64,000 nt of DNA from an uncultured Eubacteriales bacterium (GTDB lineage: Bacteria > Bacillota > Clostridia > Peptostreptococcales > Anaerovoracaceae). The position numbers and the translations under genes were made by a program. Position 1 is the first letter of the stretch; the number at the start of each line of letters is the position of its first letter. The notes under the pieces were generated by a model. The model saw only the letters and a program-made list of their open reading frames with translations. It made no database searches and was not told the origin of the DNA. Where the stretch lies: positions 62,001 to 126,000 of the forward strand of contig CACZAM010000010.1 of NCBI GenBank assembly GCA_902779185.1, written 5' to 3'. This document shows, in pieces, positions 34,297 to 42,431 of the stretch.

Positions 34297-35073
34297 CTAG
34301 TCCCAATACCCTTTTTCGAAAGAGACTGCACCCCTTGCAGTTTCTTTCATTTTTTCGTATCTGTAAAGAAATATGCCCAGAATTATGGCGCAGATGCTGA
34401 TGACCTGAGCCTGCTTAAATGGTCCTATCATAAGAGAATCGGTACGCAGGGATTCAACAAGGAAGCGCTCCAGTGAATAAAGAATGCAGTAGAGAGCGAA
34501 GGTCTGCCCGTTGGCGTACCGTTTATTATTATTGAACCAGCTCAGAGCAAAGAAGAGCAGAAGGCACCAGACCGACTCATACAGGAAGGTAGGATGAACC
34601 TTTACACCGTCAACGAGAATGCCCCACGGAAGATCCGTAGGACCGCCATGAGCTTCTCCGTTGAAATAGTTTCCCCATCTTCCTATGGACTGGGCAAGGG
34701 CAACTGTTGGGATAAAAAGATCGAGAACATTGAAAGGATCCAGTTTTTTCCGTCTGCATATTACGAAAATTGTAATGGCACTGAATATGAGTCCGCCATG
34801 TATGGCCAGTCCACCGCCCCTTATATCAAGCATCGAGGAAAGTGTTTTATAATAATCCAGATTGAATATAACATAATAGACGCGCGCGCCGATCACACCG
34901 ATAGGGAGCATCCATATGGCGATATCGAGCACGTCCTCATCGGTTATTCCGTGACGGGGAGCCCGTCTGCACGACAGGAACACAGCCAGCAGCATACCGA
35001 AGGCTATGAGTATGCCGTACCATCTGATATCTATACCGAATATTGTAAAAGCTATCGGGTCGGGATGTCCCAT
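34297..35073 (-). CDS. lgt: Prolipoprotein diacylglyceryl transferase
   Basis: 258 residues with about seven membrane segments. It transfers diacylglycerol from phosphatidylglycerol to the Cys of lipoprotein precursors. The signatures IRGGGLAIHGGLI and QSIGRWGNYFNGEAHGGPT are complete, with the conserved Arg/His/Asn positions. A GGAGG ribosome site precedes the ATG. Substrates in this window include the lipoproteins at 17,985 and 35,898. Its promoter region is shared with the tRNA cluster on the other strand. Confidence 0.96.
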   Translation of the reverse strand: MGHPDPIAFTIFGIDIRWYGILIAFGMLLAVFLSCRRAPRHGITDEDVLDIAIWMLPIGVIGARVYYVIFNLDYYKTLSSMLDIRGGGLAIHGGLIFSAITIFVICRRKKLDPFNVLDLFIPTVALAQSIGRWGNYFNGEAHGGPTDLPWGILVDGVKVHPTFLYESVWCLLLFFALSWFNNNKRYANGQTFALYCILYSLERFLVESLRTDSLMIGPFKQAQVISICAIILGIFLYRYEKMKETARGAVSFEKGYWD

Positions 35074-35132
35074 TATATTTCCTCCATGGACTGCTGAATA
35101 CGGTTAACATAGAAATAATACTGCAATAGTAT

Positions 35133-35161
35133 AACATAATTTTGGCAAATTTTGTTGACAA
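35133..35161 (-). promoter_or_regulatory. Possible lgt promoter
   Basis: On the minus strand TTGTCA (35156-35161), 17 bases, TATGTT (35133-35138). The -35 shares bases with the plus-strand TTGACA of the tRNA promoter. Confidence 0.35.
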
Positions 35162-35186
35162 GCGTTTTTCCTTTTGCTAATATAAT
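35155..35186 (+). promoter_or_regulatory. Promoter of the six-tRNA cluster
   Basis: A perfect TTGACA at 35155-35160. The -10 is TAATAT (35178-35183, 17-base spacer) or the overlapping TATAAT (35181-35186, 20-base spacer). Confidence 0.75.
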
Positions 35187-35215
35187 CAAGCGCGATTGAA
35201 TGAATCAAGCGATAT

Positions 35216-35292
35216 GGCGGCGTAGCTTAGCTGGCTAGAGCGTCCGGTTCATACCCGGAAGGTCACTGGTTCAAGTCCAGTCGCCGCTACCA
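35216..35292 (+). tRNA. tRNA-Met (CAT), elongator type
   Basis: 77 bases with encoded CCA. Acceptor GGCGGCG/CGCCGCT, anticodon loop TTCATAC, T-loop TTCAAGT. The acceptor is not the initiator type. Confidence 0.93.
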
Positions 35293-35296
35293 ACAT

Positions 35297-35372
35297 GGGA
35301 TCATAGCTCAGCTGGGAGAGCACCTGCCTTACAAGCAGGGGGTCATAGGTTCGAGCCCTATTGGTCCCACCA
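35297..35372 (+). tRNA. tRNA-Val (TAC)
   Basis: 76 bases with encoded CCA. Acceptor GGGATCA/TGGTCCC, anticodon loop CTTACAA, T-loop TTCGAGC. Confidence 0.93.
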
Positions 35373-35378
35373 TTTCGC

Positions 35379-35455
35379 GGCCGGGTAGTTCAGCTGGTTA
35401 GAATGCCAGCCTGTCACGCTGGAGGTCGACGGTTCGAGCCCGTTCCCGGTCGCCA
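35379..35455 (+). tRNA. tRNA-Asp (GTC)
   Basis: 77 bases with encoded CCA. Acceptor GGCCGGG/CCCGGTC, anticodon loop CTGTCAC, T-loop TTCGAGC. Confidence 0.93.
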
Positions 35456-35471
35456 CTTTTCAAAAGGGCAT

Positions 35472-35548
35472 GGTGGGTGTCGTCAAGTGGTTAAGACCCT
35501 GGGTTGTGGCTCCAGTATTCGTGGGTTCGAATCCCACCATCCACCCCA
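35472..35548 (+). tRNA. tRNA-His (GTG)
   Basis: 77 bases including the extra 5' G (-1) that pairs with C73, and encoded CCA. Anticodon loop TTGTGGC, T-loop TTCGAAT. Confidence 0.92.
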
Positions 35549-35598
35549 AAACTTTTCTTTAATAAATGGCGATGTGATGTCGCAATCGCAAATACTGA

Positions 35599-35673
35599 TG
35601 GGGTATAGCCAAGCGGTAAGGCAACGGATTCTGATTCCGTCATTCGTAGGTTCGAATCCTACTACCCTAGCCA
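35599..35673 (+). tRNA. tRNA-Gln (CTG)
   Basis: 75 bases with encoded CCA. Acceptor TGGGGTA/TACCCTA, anticodon loop TTCTGAT with anticodon CTG, reading CAG. Confidence 0.92.
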
Positions 35674-35680
35674 AGAAGAT

Positions 35681-35704
35681 AAAGGGGCTCTGCGGAACCC
35701 CTTT
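35681..35704 (+). other. Hairpin between tRNA-Gln and tRNA-Cys
   Basis: AAAGGGG (35681-35687) pairs with CCCCTTT (35698-35704) around a 10-base loop. No T-run follows; it may be an attenuator or processing signal. Confidence 0.4.
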
Positions 35705-35711
35705 AGTCTAT

Positions 35712-35785
<74 letters not shown>

Positions 35786-35787
35786 AC

Positions 35788-35813
35788 AAAAGACTGCGGA
35801 AGCGGTCTTTTTC
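35788..35813 (+). terminator. Terminator of the tRNA cluster
   Basis: A 10-bp stem AAAAGACTGC/GCGGTCTTTT with a GGAA tetraloop and a T-run. Confidence 0.9.
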
Positions 35814-35897
35814 TTTACAACATTAATTACACTGACGGTGTGAATAGTATATAATTACACAAAGTTATTTTTGGAATCAGTGAGGATTTGAAAAAGA

Positions 35898-36983
35898 ATG
35901 AAAAAAACAAGAAAAAACCGGATGCTCAGAAAAACTGCAGCACTTATGGCAATGCTGATGATGCTGATCTCATTTACTGTTCTTCTGAGCGGATGCAGAA
36001 GCGGATCCAACGGAGAAGTCTATGTCTACTGCTATGGCGATTACTTTGATCCTGAGCTGATCGAGGATTTCGAGGCTGAGACCGGCATAAAAGTCATACC
36101 GGACTATTTTGATACAGCTGAAGAGATGTACACAGTTCTCGAAAACAATGCCACCACATATGACTGTGTCTGCACTTCGGACTATATGATACAGCGCATG
36201 ATCGGGAATGACATGCTTGCAGAGCCTGACTTCGGCAATATCCCTGATATAAAGAACATTGCTGATATTTATATGAAAAAGTCGGAGGAGTTCGATCCCG
36301 GCAACAAATATTCAATACCTTATCAGCTTGGAATAGCAGGCATACTGTACAACAAGGAGATGACAGGCGATGTCGAGATCGATTCATGGGATGATCTCTG
36401 GAACGAAAAGTTCAAGGACAGCATCGTTATGCCTGACAGTGTCCGTGACGCTTTCATGATCGCTCTCAAGAAACTCGGATATTCGGAGAATGCAACAAAC
36501 GAGGATGAGATAAAAGCGGCAGCGGACGAGCTCATCAAACAGAAACCACTGATATATAAATACGCAAATGACTCCGCACGTGATCTTCTTGCGAATGGAT
36601 CCGCCGCTGTGGGCGTTGTGTGGAACGGCGAGTATATCTATACAAAGGATCTTAATGATGATGTCGAATTTGTCATTCCTAAGGAAGGCTCGGAGTTCTT
36701 CGTTGACTCATGGGTAATACCTAAAGATGCTGTAAATAAGGCAAACGCGGAAGCCTGGATAAACTATCTCTGCAAAGCGGAGGTCGCAGCGAAGAATTTC
36801 GACTATCTGTATTACACGACACCTAACGAAGCAGCTCTCGAACTGATCGATGAAGAGTATCTCAATGAAAAAGCAGTATTTCCTGATGAGGAGACCATAG
36901 CGCGCTGCGAGTCTCTTGTTTCACTCGATCCTGCTGTAACAGATCTCTACAGCGACTACTGGAAGAAGGTCAAGGCTGAATAA
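35898..36983 (+). CDS. potD: Spermidine/putrescine ABC transporter, substrate-binding lipoprotein
   Basis: 361 residues. A basic N-terminus, hydrophobic segment (13-30) and lipobox LLSGC with Cys33 mark a lipoprotein. The mature part is a type-2 periplasmic binding fold: VYVYCYGDYFDPELIEDFEAETG, NNATTYDCVCTSDYM, PYQLGIAGILYN, and VVWNGEYIY, matching PotD. It should capture polyamine outside the cell for PotABC at 19.5-22.3 kb. A TATAAT at 35850-35855 with a weak -35 precedes it, and a YitT gene follows after 5 bases. Confidence 0.92.
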   Translation: MKKTRKNRMLRKTAALMAMLMMLISFTVLLSGCRSGSNGEVYVYCYGDYFDPELIEDFEAETGIKVIPDYFDTAEEMYTVLENNATTYDCVCTSDYMIQRMIGNDMLAEPDFGNIPDIKNIADIYMKKSEEFDPGNKYSIPYQLGIAGILYNKEMTGDVEIDSWDDLWNEKFKDSIVMPDSVRDAFMIALKKLGYSENATNEDEIKAAADELIKQKPLIYKYANDSARDLLANGSAAVGVVWNGEYIYTKDLNDDVEFVIPKEGSEFFVDSWVIPKDAVNKANAEAWINYLCKAEVAAKNFDYLYYTTPNEAALELIDEEYLNEKAVFPDEETIARCESLVSLDPAVTDLYSDYWKKVKAE

Positions 36984-36988
36984 AACCA

Positions 36989-37885
36989 ATGAAAACCATT
37001 TTTGGTAATTCCGACAGAAAACACATGCTGAACAGGGTAGCCCTCGTTATCGGGGGCAACCTTCTTTTTGCGGTCGGGATCAATATGATAATCACCCCGA
37101 TGAACCTCTACAGCAGCGGCTTTACGGGAATGTCGATGCTGCTGAGAATGTTTATTCTTGACATCCTGCATGTTCCGCAGATACCCGGCATCGATTATCT
37201 TGGAATAATATACTACCTGCTCAACATGCCGCTGTTTGTGCTGGCATATAAGGCTCTGGGGAAGGAGTTCTGCGTCACAACGGTGATTTCGATAGGAATA
37301 GCGTCACTCTGCATGTCGCTGGTGCCTGTGGCTTCAAAGCCTGTATTTGATGACTATCTTACCGCGTGTCTCGTTGGCGGGCTCGTTACGGGAACAGGCG
37401 CGGGAATGGTGCTTAAGGGAGGCACGTCAGGCGGAGGCCAGGACATAATAGGAGTAGCGCTGTCTAAGACGCATCCGAATTTCAGCGTAGGCAAGATATC
37501 CATTGCCATAAACACTGTTATCTATGGAGTATGCTTCTTCCTGTTTGACATCCAGATCGTTGTCTATTCCATGATATTTGCTGTCGTCAATGCTCTCGCG
37601 CTGGATTATCAGCATACGCAGAACAGAAACGTGCAGGTCATGATTTTTACCAAAAAGGAAGGGATAACTGACAAGGTCATAAGCGAAGTGAGAAGAGGGC
37701 TGACGTACTGGCACGGAGCCGGCGGATATACCGATGAAGATACCTACGTTCTCATGACAATGGTAACGAAGTACGAACTCCCGGGACTCATCAAGATCGT
37801 CAGGGAAGTGGATCCGAACGCGTTCGTAATGGTGAACGAGGGCACAAAGATATACGGTAATTTTGAGAAACGCTTTACGGAATAA
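36989..37885 (+). CDS. YitT-family membrane protein (second copy)
   Basis: 298 residues, shorter N-terminus than the copy at 30,978. About five or six membrane segments (RVALVIGGNLLFAVGINMIITPMNLYSSGFTGMSML; GAGMVLKGGTSGGGQDIIGVAL) then a C-terminal DUF2179 domain (RNVQVMIFTKKEGITDKVISEV). It lies 5 bases after potD and shares its transcript, an association that suggests but does not prove a role with polyamine uptake. A bidirectional terminator follows. Confidence 0.88.
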   Translation: MKTIFGNSDRKHMLNRVALVIGGNLLFAVGINMIITPMNLYSSGFTGMSMLLRMFILDILHVPQIPGIDYLGIIYYLLNMPLFVLAYKALGKEFCVTTVISIGIASLCMSLVPVASKPVFDDYLTACLVGGLVTGTGAGMVLKGGTSGGGQDIIGVALSKTHPNFSVGKISIAINTVIYGVCFFLFDIQIVVYSMIFAVVNALALDYQHTQNRNVQVMIFTKKEGITDKVISEVRRGLTYWHGAGGYTDEDTYVLMTMVTKYELPGLIKIVREVDPNAFVMVNEGTKIYGNFEKRFTE

Positions 37886-37901
37886 TAAAAGCAACGAAAA
37901 A

Positions 37902-37937
37902 CGCCTTCGCGGACTATGATGCCGCGAAGGCGCGTTT
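37902..37937. terminator. Bidirectional terminator between YitT and the Na/Pi cotransporter
   Basis: A perfect 11-bp stem (37902-37912, 37922-37932) with a nine-base loop, AAAA before and TTTTT after. Confidence 0.92.
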
Positions 37938-39839
37938 TTATTTTTTTACTTTCCTGGATCTTGCAGGCTTCTTTTCCTGAGGCTTCGTCTCCTTCGGCGT
38001 TTCTTCCTGCGGATCCTCATCGAAAGTTTCCTCGACTGCCGGGATCGCGTTCAAAGCGTTGAAGTACTTGTCGTGGCTCAGATCGTAAGCGTTGAGATAT
38101 CTCTCATTGTTGGAGTGATGCAGCTCGTGTACGTAGGAGTGCTCTTTTCCGAATATGGATGTGTTTTCACCCTCCATGATGTAAACGGCTATGTCACTGC
38201 ATTTGTCAGAGATATGCTCGACATTCGTGAGGATGGACTGATAGCGGATGCCGTTGATCGGATCACAAAGGCTGTTTACCATCCTGTAAACGTGTCTTGC
38301 GTTCAGATCCTCAATGAGGTCGTCGATGACCTCTTCAAGAGGCTCTACCTTTGCCGCGAGAGCGCTGTCCTTCGATTTATACGCTTCTCCTGTTATTCCC
38401 AGGATCTCGTATATCGCGTCGAACGCGATACGGAGCTCCGCCATGGCCGTCTTTGAGAATTTTTTGTTTTCGTTTCTCAGAGAGCTAACTTCGTTGTTTA
38501 TGTTTACAGCGAGATCTCCGATGCGCTCATAGCAGATGAGCGATTTGAGGACTCTGTTCTGATGCTGGTTGTCTATCTCTCTCGTTACAAAAGGTGAAAG
38601 AGAAACGACGTATTTATTGGTCGCGTCAGTCATGCTGTCGAGCAGATTCTCACGGGTCATGATGCGCCTGTCGCGTTTAGGGTCATAGTTGAATATCTGC
38701 TGCACGGCAGCATCGAAGTTATGCTCGGCTATTCCGCTCATCTCGTTTACGACCCGCTCAGCCTGGTCAAGCGCGAGAGCAGGAGATGTGAAGAGACGTT
38801 CGTCGAGCGCGTCGAGGGCTTCGATCGCGTTTTTATCTTCTTCTTCGATAGGTTCATCCGGTATCAGCTTATAAGAGATCGACTCAAACAGCCTGGTGAG
38901 CGGAAGAAGCATAACGGCAGGCACAAGCCTGAAGAATCCGTGTATGTTGGCGACTCCGCCGGAGTTGAGTGTCATGTTCCAGAACTCATCGTTCAGGATA
39001 CCTGTAGTGCGTCCTATGAATACAAGCAGGAAGCATAGGGTGGCTGCAAAAATATTGTAAATGACATGGACCATGGCCGTGCGTCTCTGGACCGGTCTTG
39101 CGCCTATGCGGCTCACAAGGTAAGTGGTGAGGCAGTCTCCGATATTTACACCTATGATGACTGCGAATACCGCGCCGAAGCTTACACCGACCGAGCTCGC
39201 TATGGTCTGTATGATACCTACGACTGCGGATGAACTCTGTACGATTCCCGTTACGAGAACGCCGGAGAGAAAACCAAGGGCATAATTGTTCGAGAAGGCG
39301 GTCAGAAGATGGCTGAGCGATTCTCCGAAACCCGAGACTATGTTGCTCATATAGATGAGGCCCATGAAGAGTATGCCGAATCCGCAGGCTACGGAACCGG
39401 CAGTTTTATAGGTGCCGGACTTCAGGAACATGATGCATACGATTCCGATGATCAGCGCGAGAGGGGCGAGGTTGTCAGCCTTGAAAAAATACAGAGGGCT
39501 GTCCATGCCCGAGCTCACGTCCATGAGTCTGATGATCTGTGCTGTTATGGCTGTTCCTACATTGGCGCCGAGCACAATGCCTACAGACTGATGGAAGGTG
39601 AGGAATCCGGCTCCTACCAGTCCGACAGTGATGACGATGGTCGCCGTTGAGCTCTGGATTATGCACGCTACCAGCATTCCGAGAATGAAACCCATTACAG
39701 GTCTGTTGGTGACCTTTGCAAGTGCAGCCTGCATCGCTCCGCCGGATGAGCTCTTGAGTCCGTCGCCCATGACCCTCATTCCGTACAGGAACATTGACAG
39801 CCCGCCGAGAAAGGCGATCACATTATAAAAGATTTCCAT
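37938..39839 (-). CDS. Na/Pi cotransporter family protein with PhoU-like domain
   Basis: 633 residues. The N-terminal ~330 residues hold two Na/Pi cotransporter repeats, each with a QSS motif (ACIIQSSTATIVIT; GIVQSSSAVVGI), in an integral membrane domain. Residues about 350-560 form a helical PhoU-like domain (DALDERLFTSPALALDQAERVVNEM). The C-terminus is Lys/Pro/Glu rich (EETPKETKPQEKK). Members import phosphate with sodium. It is the only leftward gene between 37.9 and 63.2 kb apart from pgi. Confidence 0.92.
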   Translation of the reverse strand: MEIFYNVIAFLGGLSMFLYGMRVMGDGLKSSSGGAMQAALAKVTNRPVMGFILGMLVACIIQSSTATIVITVGLVGAGFLTFHQSVGIVLGANVGTAITAQIIRLMDVSSGMDSPLYFFKADNLAPLALIIGIVCIMFLKSGTYKTAGSVACGFGILFMGLIYMSNIVSGFGESLSHLLTAFSNNYALGFLSGVLVTGIVQSSSAVVGIIQTIASSVGVSFGAVFAVIIGVNIGDCLTTYLVSRIGARPVQRRTAMVHVIYNIFAATLCFLLVFIGRTTGILNDEFWNMTLNSGGVANIHGFFRLVPAVMLLPLTRLFESISYKLIPDEPIEEEDKNAIEALDALDERLFTSPALALDQAERVVNEMSGIAEHNFDAAVQQIFNYDPKRDRRIMTRENLLDSMTDATNKYVVSLSPFVTREIDNQHQNRVLKSLICYERIGDLAVNINNEVSSLRNENKKFSKTAMAELRIAFDAIYEILGITGEAYKSKDSALAAKVEPLEEVIDDLIEDLNARHVYRMVNSLCDPINGIRYQSILTNVEHISDKCSDIAVYIMEGENTSIFGKEHSYVHELHHSNNERYLNAYDLSHDKYFNALNAIPAVEETFDEDPQEETPKETKPQEKKPARSRKVKK

Positions 39840-39975
39840 GTAACGATGTATCCTCCATTATAAAAAAAAGAGCAAATATAATGAATAAATTCCCAATTTC
39901 CTCCATATATATTATAGAAAACCAGCATGTCAAAAAGCAAATAATCAGAATAATAAAATGAATGTAAAATGACTG

Positions 39976-40004
39976 TTGACATATTCCTACCAAGAGAGTA
40001 GGAT
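39976..40004 (+). promoter_or_regulatory. Promoter of the isc operon with overlapping inverted repeat
   Basis: TTGACA (39976-39981), 17 bases, TAGGAT (39999-40004). A 6-bp inverted repeat TCCTAC-caagaga-GTAGGA (39985-40003) fills the spacer and -10, a natural place for an Rrf2-type repressor such as the first gene product. Confidence 0.65.
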
Positions 40005-40065
40005 TTGTCTGGTGAATGCCGCATACCGTGCGTCATCAAAACAGAAAGAAAGGGGAACTTCAGAT

Positions 40066-40521
40066 ATGATGGTTTCGACCAAGGGCAGATATGCTCTGAC
40101 TGTAATGGTTGATCTGGCCCGCAAAGGTGAAAACGGTTACGTTTCACTTTCGGATATTGCTGAGAGCGAAAACCTTTCCATGAAGTATCTGGAGAGCATA
40201 ATCGCCATTCTTAACAAGGGCGGCATGCTCAAAAGCCTGAGGGGAAAGAACGGCGGCTATATGCTGGCGCGTGATCCTAAAGACTACACTATCAACGAGA
40301 TACTTCTGCTTACGGAAGGAACTCTGGCTCCGGTAAACTGCATTATGCAGGAGGGCGTTCAGTGTGAAAAGGCCGCCACCTGCAGCACTCTTCCGCTCTG
40401 GGCCGGGCTCGACAAGGTAATTGAGAACTACCTGAAGGGAATAACCCTTGAAGATATAATTATCGGCAACCGTAAAAAAATGCTCGGCGAATACTGCGAA
40501 AGCTGTGAGCCGGCAGAATAG
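40066..40521 (+). CDS. iscR: Rrf2-family transcriptional regulator (IscR-like)
   Basis: 151 residues from the ATG at 40066, after AAAGGGGA; the reading from 39976 runs through the promoter. The N-terminal winged helix-turn-helix reads KGRYALTVMVDLA and VSLSDIAESENLSMKYLESI, then LRGKNGGYMLARD. Cysteines at CIMQEGVQCEKAATC (spacing Cx7-8CxxxxxC) fit the Fe-S cluster site of IscR. It should repress the operon according to cluster supply. The inverted repeat in its promoter suggests autoregulation. Confidence 0.9.
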   Translation: MMVSTKGRYALTVMVDLARKGENGYVSLSDIAESENLSMKYLESIIAILNKGGMLKSLRGKNGGYMLARDPKDYTINEILLLTEGTLAPVNCIMQEGVQCEKAATCSTLPLWAGLDKVIENYLKGITLEDIIIGNRKKMLGEYCESCEPAE

Positions 40522-40542
40522 ATATCCAGGAGGAACATTTAA

Positions 40543-41751
40543 ATGAGAGTTTATGCTGACAATGCCGCAACAACTTATCTCAGCAAGACTGCAAGAGACA
40601 AGCTCATACAGTGTCTCGATGAGTTCAACGGCAATCCAAACAGCCTGCACAGTGACGGACAGCGCACGCAGGAAGCTCTGGATGAAGCCAGGGAAATCGT
40701 TGCGAAATGTCTCAACGCGGCAAGGCCTAACGAGATATACTTTACCTCGGGCGGATCGGAAGCGGACAATCAGGCTCTGCTTTCAGCAGCCAGGGGGCTT
40801 AAGGCGAAGGGCAAGAAACACCTTATCACGCTCAACATTGAGCACCATGCAATTCTTCACACGATGCGCAAGCTCGAGGGGGAAGGTTTCGAGGTAACAT
40901 ATCTTGCTCCGAAGTCAAACGGCATCGTCGATGTCAAGGATGTGGAAGATGCGATCAGAGACGATACGGCTCTGGTGAGCATAATGTTTGCAAACAACGA
41001 GATGGGCGCTGTACAGCCGATCCCTGAGATCGGTGCGGTCTGCAAGGCGAAAAAGGTGCTGTTCCATACAGACGCCGTGCAGGCGGCAGCTCATCTGCCT
41101 ATAGACGTACAGGCCATGAACATAGACATGCTCTCCATGTCGGGACACAAATTCCACGGCCCTAAGGGCGTCGGAATATTATACGCGCGCAACGGCATCA
41201 AACTGGTGAACGTCATCGAAGGCGGAGCCCAGGAGAGAGGCAAGCGCGCCGGAACGGTCAATGTACCGGGTATTGCAGCCATGGCTGTCGCGCTCAAAGA
41301 AGGATGCGACAATATGGAAGAGAACATGAGCAAGGTAAGGACCCTCAGGGACAGGCTGATCGAAGGCCTCAAAGACATCCCTTATTCGCAGCTCAACGGA
41401 GATCCCGTAAAGAGGCTGCCGGGAAACGTAAACTGGTCATTCGAAGGAGTTGAAGGCGAGAGCCTGCTTCTGCACCTCGACATGTACGGCATAGAGTGCT
41501 CTTCGGGAAGCGCGTGCACGAGCGAATCACTTGATCCGTCGCACGTCCTTCTGGGAATGGGAGTTCCTATCGAGGCAGCGCACGGATCGCTGAGATTCAG
41601 CCTGGATATAGACAATACTGAAGAACAGATAGATTACATCATAGAAAAAGTACATCAGGTAGTCGAACACTACAGAAGCATGTCTCCATACTGGGAAGAC
41701 CTGCTTACAGGTAAGAGAGAACACTGTATACCTGAATTCTGGAACAAATAG
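40543..41751 (+). CDS. iscS: Cysteine desulfurase, IscS/NifS type
   Basis: 402 residues. A PLP enzyme that supplies persulfide sulfur from cysteine for Fe-S cluster and tRNA thiolation. Seen are VYADNAATTYLS, NIEHHAI, the PLP lysine in SGHKFHGPKGVG and the catalytic Cys in SSGSACTSESLDPSHVLL on a long loop (group I). AGGAGGA precedes the ATG. It is 21 bases after iscR and 11 bases before iscU. Confidence 0.95.
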   Translation: MRVYADNAATTYLSKTARDKLIQCLDEFNGNPNSLHSDGQRTQEALDEAREIVAKCLNAARPNEIYFTSGGSEADNQALLSAARGLKAKGKKHLITLNIEHHAILHTMRKLEGEGFEVTYLAPKSNGIVDVKDVEDAIRDDTALVSIMFANNEMGAVQPIPEIGAVCKAKKVLFHTDAVQAAAHLPIDVQAMNIDMLSMSGHKFHGPKGVGILYARNGIKLVNVIEGGAQERGKRAGTVNVPGIAAMAVALKEGCDNMEENMSKVRTLRDRLIEGLKDIPYSQLNGDPVKRLPGNVNWSFEGVEGESLLLHLDMYGIECSSGSACTSESLDPSHVLLGMGVPIEAAHGSLRFSLDIDNTEEQIDYIIEKVHQVVEHYRSMSPYWEDLLTGKREHCIPEFWNK

Positions 41752-41762
41752 GAGGAACAAAA

Positions 41763-42182
41763 ATGTCACTGTATACAGATAAAGTAATGGATCATTTTGA
41801 GCATCCGCGCAATGTCGGAGTCATTGAGGATGCTGACGGAGTAGGCGAAGTCGGTAACCCGGTCTGCGGAGACATCATGAAGATGTATATCAAGGTAGAG
41901 GACGATAAGATTGCAGACGTAAAGTTCAAGACTTTCGGCTGCGGCAGCGCTATCGCTACAAGCTCGATGGCTACAGAGCTCATAAAAGGCAAGTCTCTTG
42001 ACGAGGCTCTCGAGCTCACAAACAGGGCTGTAGTTGATGCTCTGGACGGACTTCCGGCAAGAAAGATCCACTGCTCGGTTCTCGCGGAGGATGCAATCAA
42101 GGCAGCGCTTGTTGACTACTATACAAGAAGCGGCAGGGAGATGCCTGAGAGCCTGGTAGGATTTGAGCCACGCGAAGACTGA
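41763..42182 (+). CDS. iscU: Fe-S cluster scaffold protein, IscU/NifU N-terminal type
   Basis: 139 residues, full length. The three cluster cysteines are in GNPVCGD, FGCGSAIA and KIHCSVLAEDAI, with the conserved Asp next to the first. AGGAGGA precedes the ATG. It receives sulfur from IscS; chaperones hscA/hscB and ferredoxin are not in the operon, the normal clostridial pattern. Confidence 0.96.
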   Translation: MSLYTDKVMDHFEHPRNVGVIEDADGVGEVGNPVCGDIMKMYIKVEDDKIADVKFKTFGCGSAIATSSMATELIKGKSLDEALELTNRAVVDALDGLPARKIHCSVLAEDAIKAALVDYYTRSGREMPESLVGFEPRED

Positions 42183-42218
42183 TCCAATGCAGAGGAATTT
42201 AAGATAATATCTGAATTG

Positions 42219-42260
42219 TCACGCTTATTGGATGAAAATGCCGGTAAGCGTGATTCTTTT
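42219..42260 (+). terminator. Terminator of iscR-iscS-iscU
   Basis: A perfect 9-bp stem TCACGCTTA/TAAGCGTGA (42219-42227, 42245-42253), 17-base loop, then TTCTTTT. Confidence 0.75.
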
Positions 42261-42431
42261 GTGCCTTTATGCCGAGTGATCCGGACGCGGGTGAATGATC
42301 ATACGCAATGAAAAAGGACATAGAAATTCATCAAATCTATAAAAAAGTTGACAATTGTGTTGTATAATTTATTGATGGTTTTTCCGTGACCGGAAAAGCA
42401 TCAATAAGATAATAAGCTGGAGATCACTTTA

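Noticed and set aside
42348..42368. TTGACA...TATAAT promoter upstream of the RDD gene
   Set aside because: The two boxes are only 9 bases apart, far too close for a sigma-A promoter; another -10 may exist but is weak.
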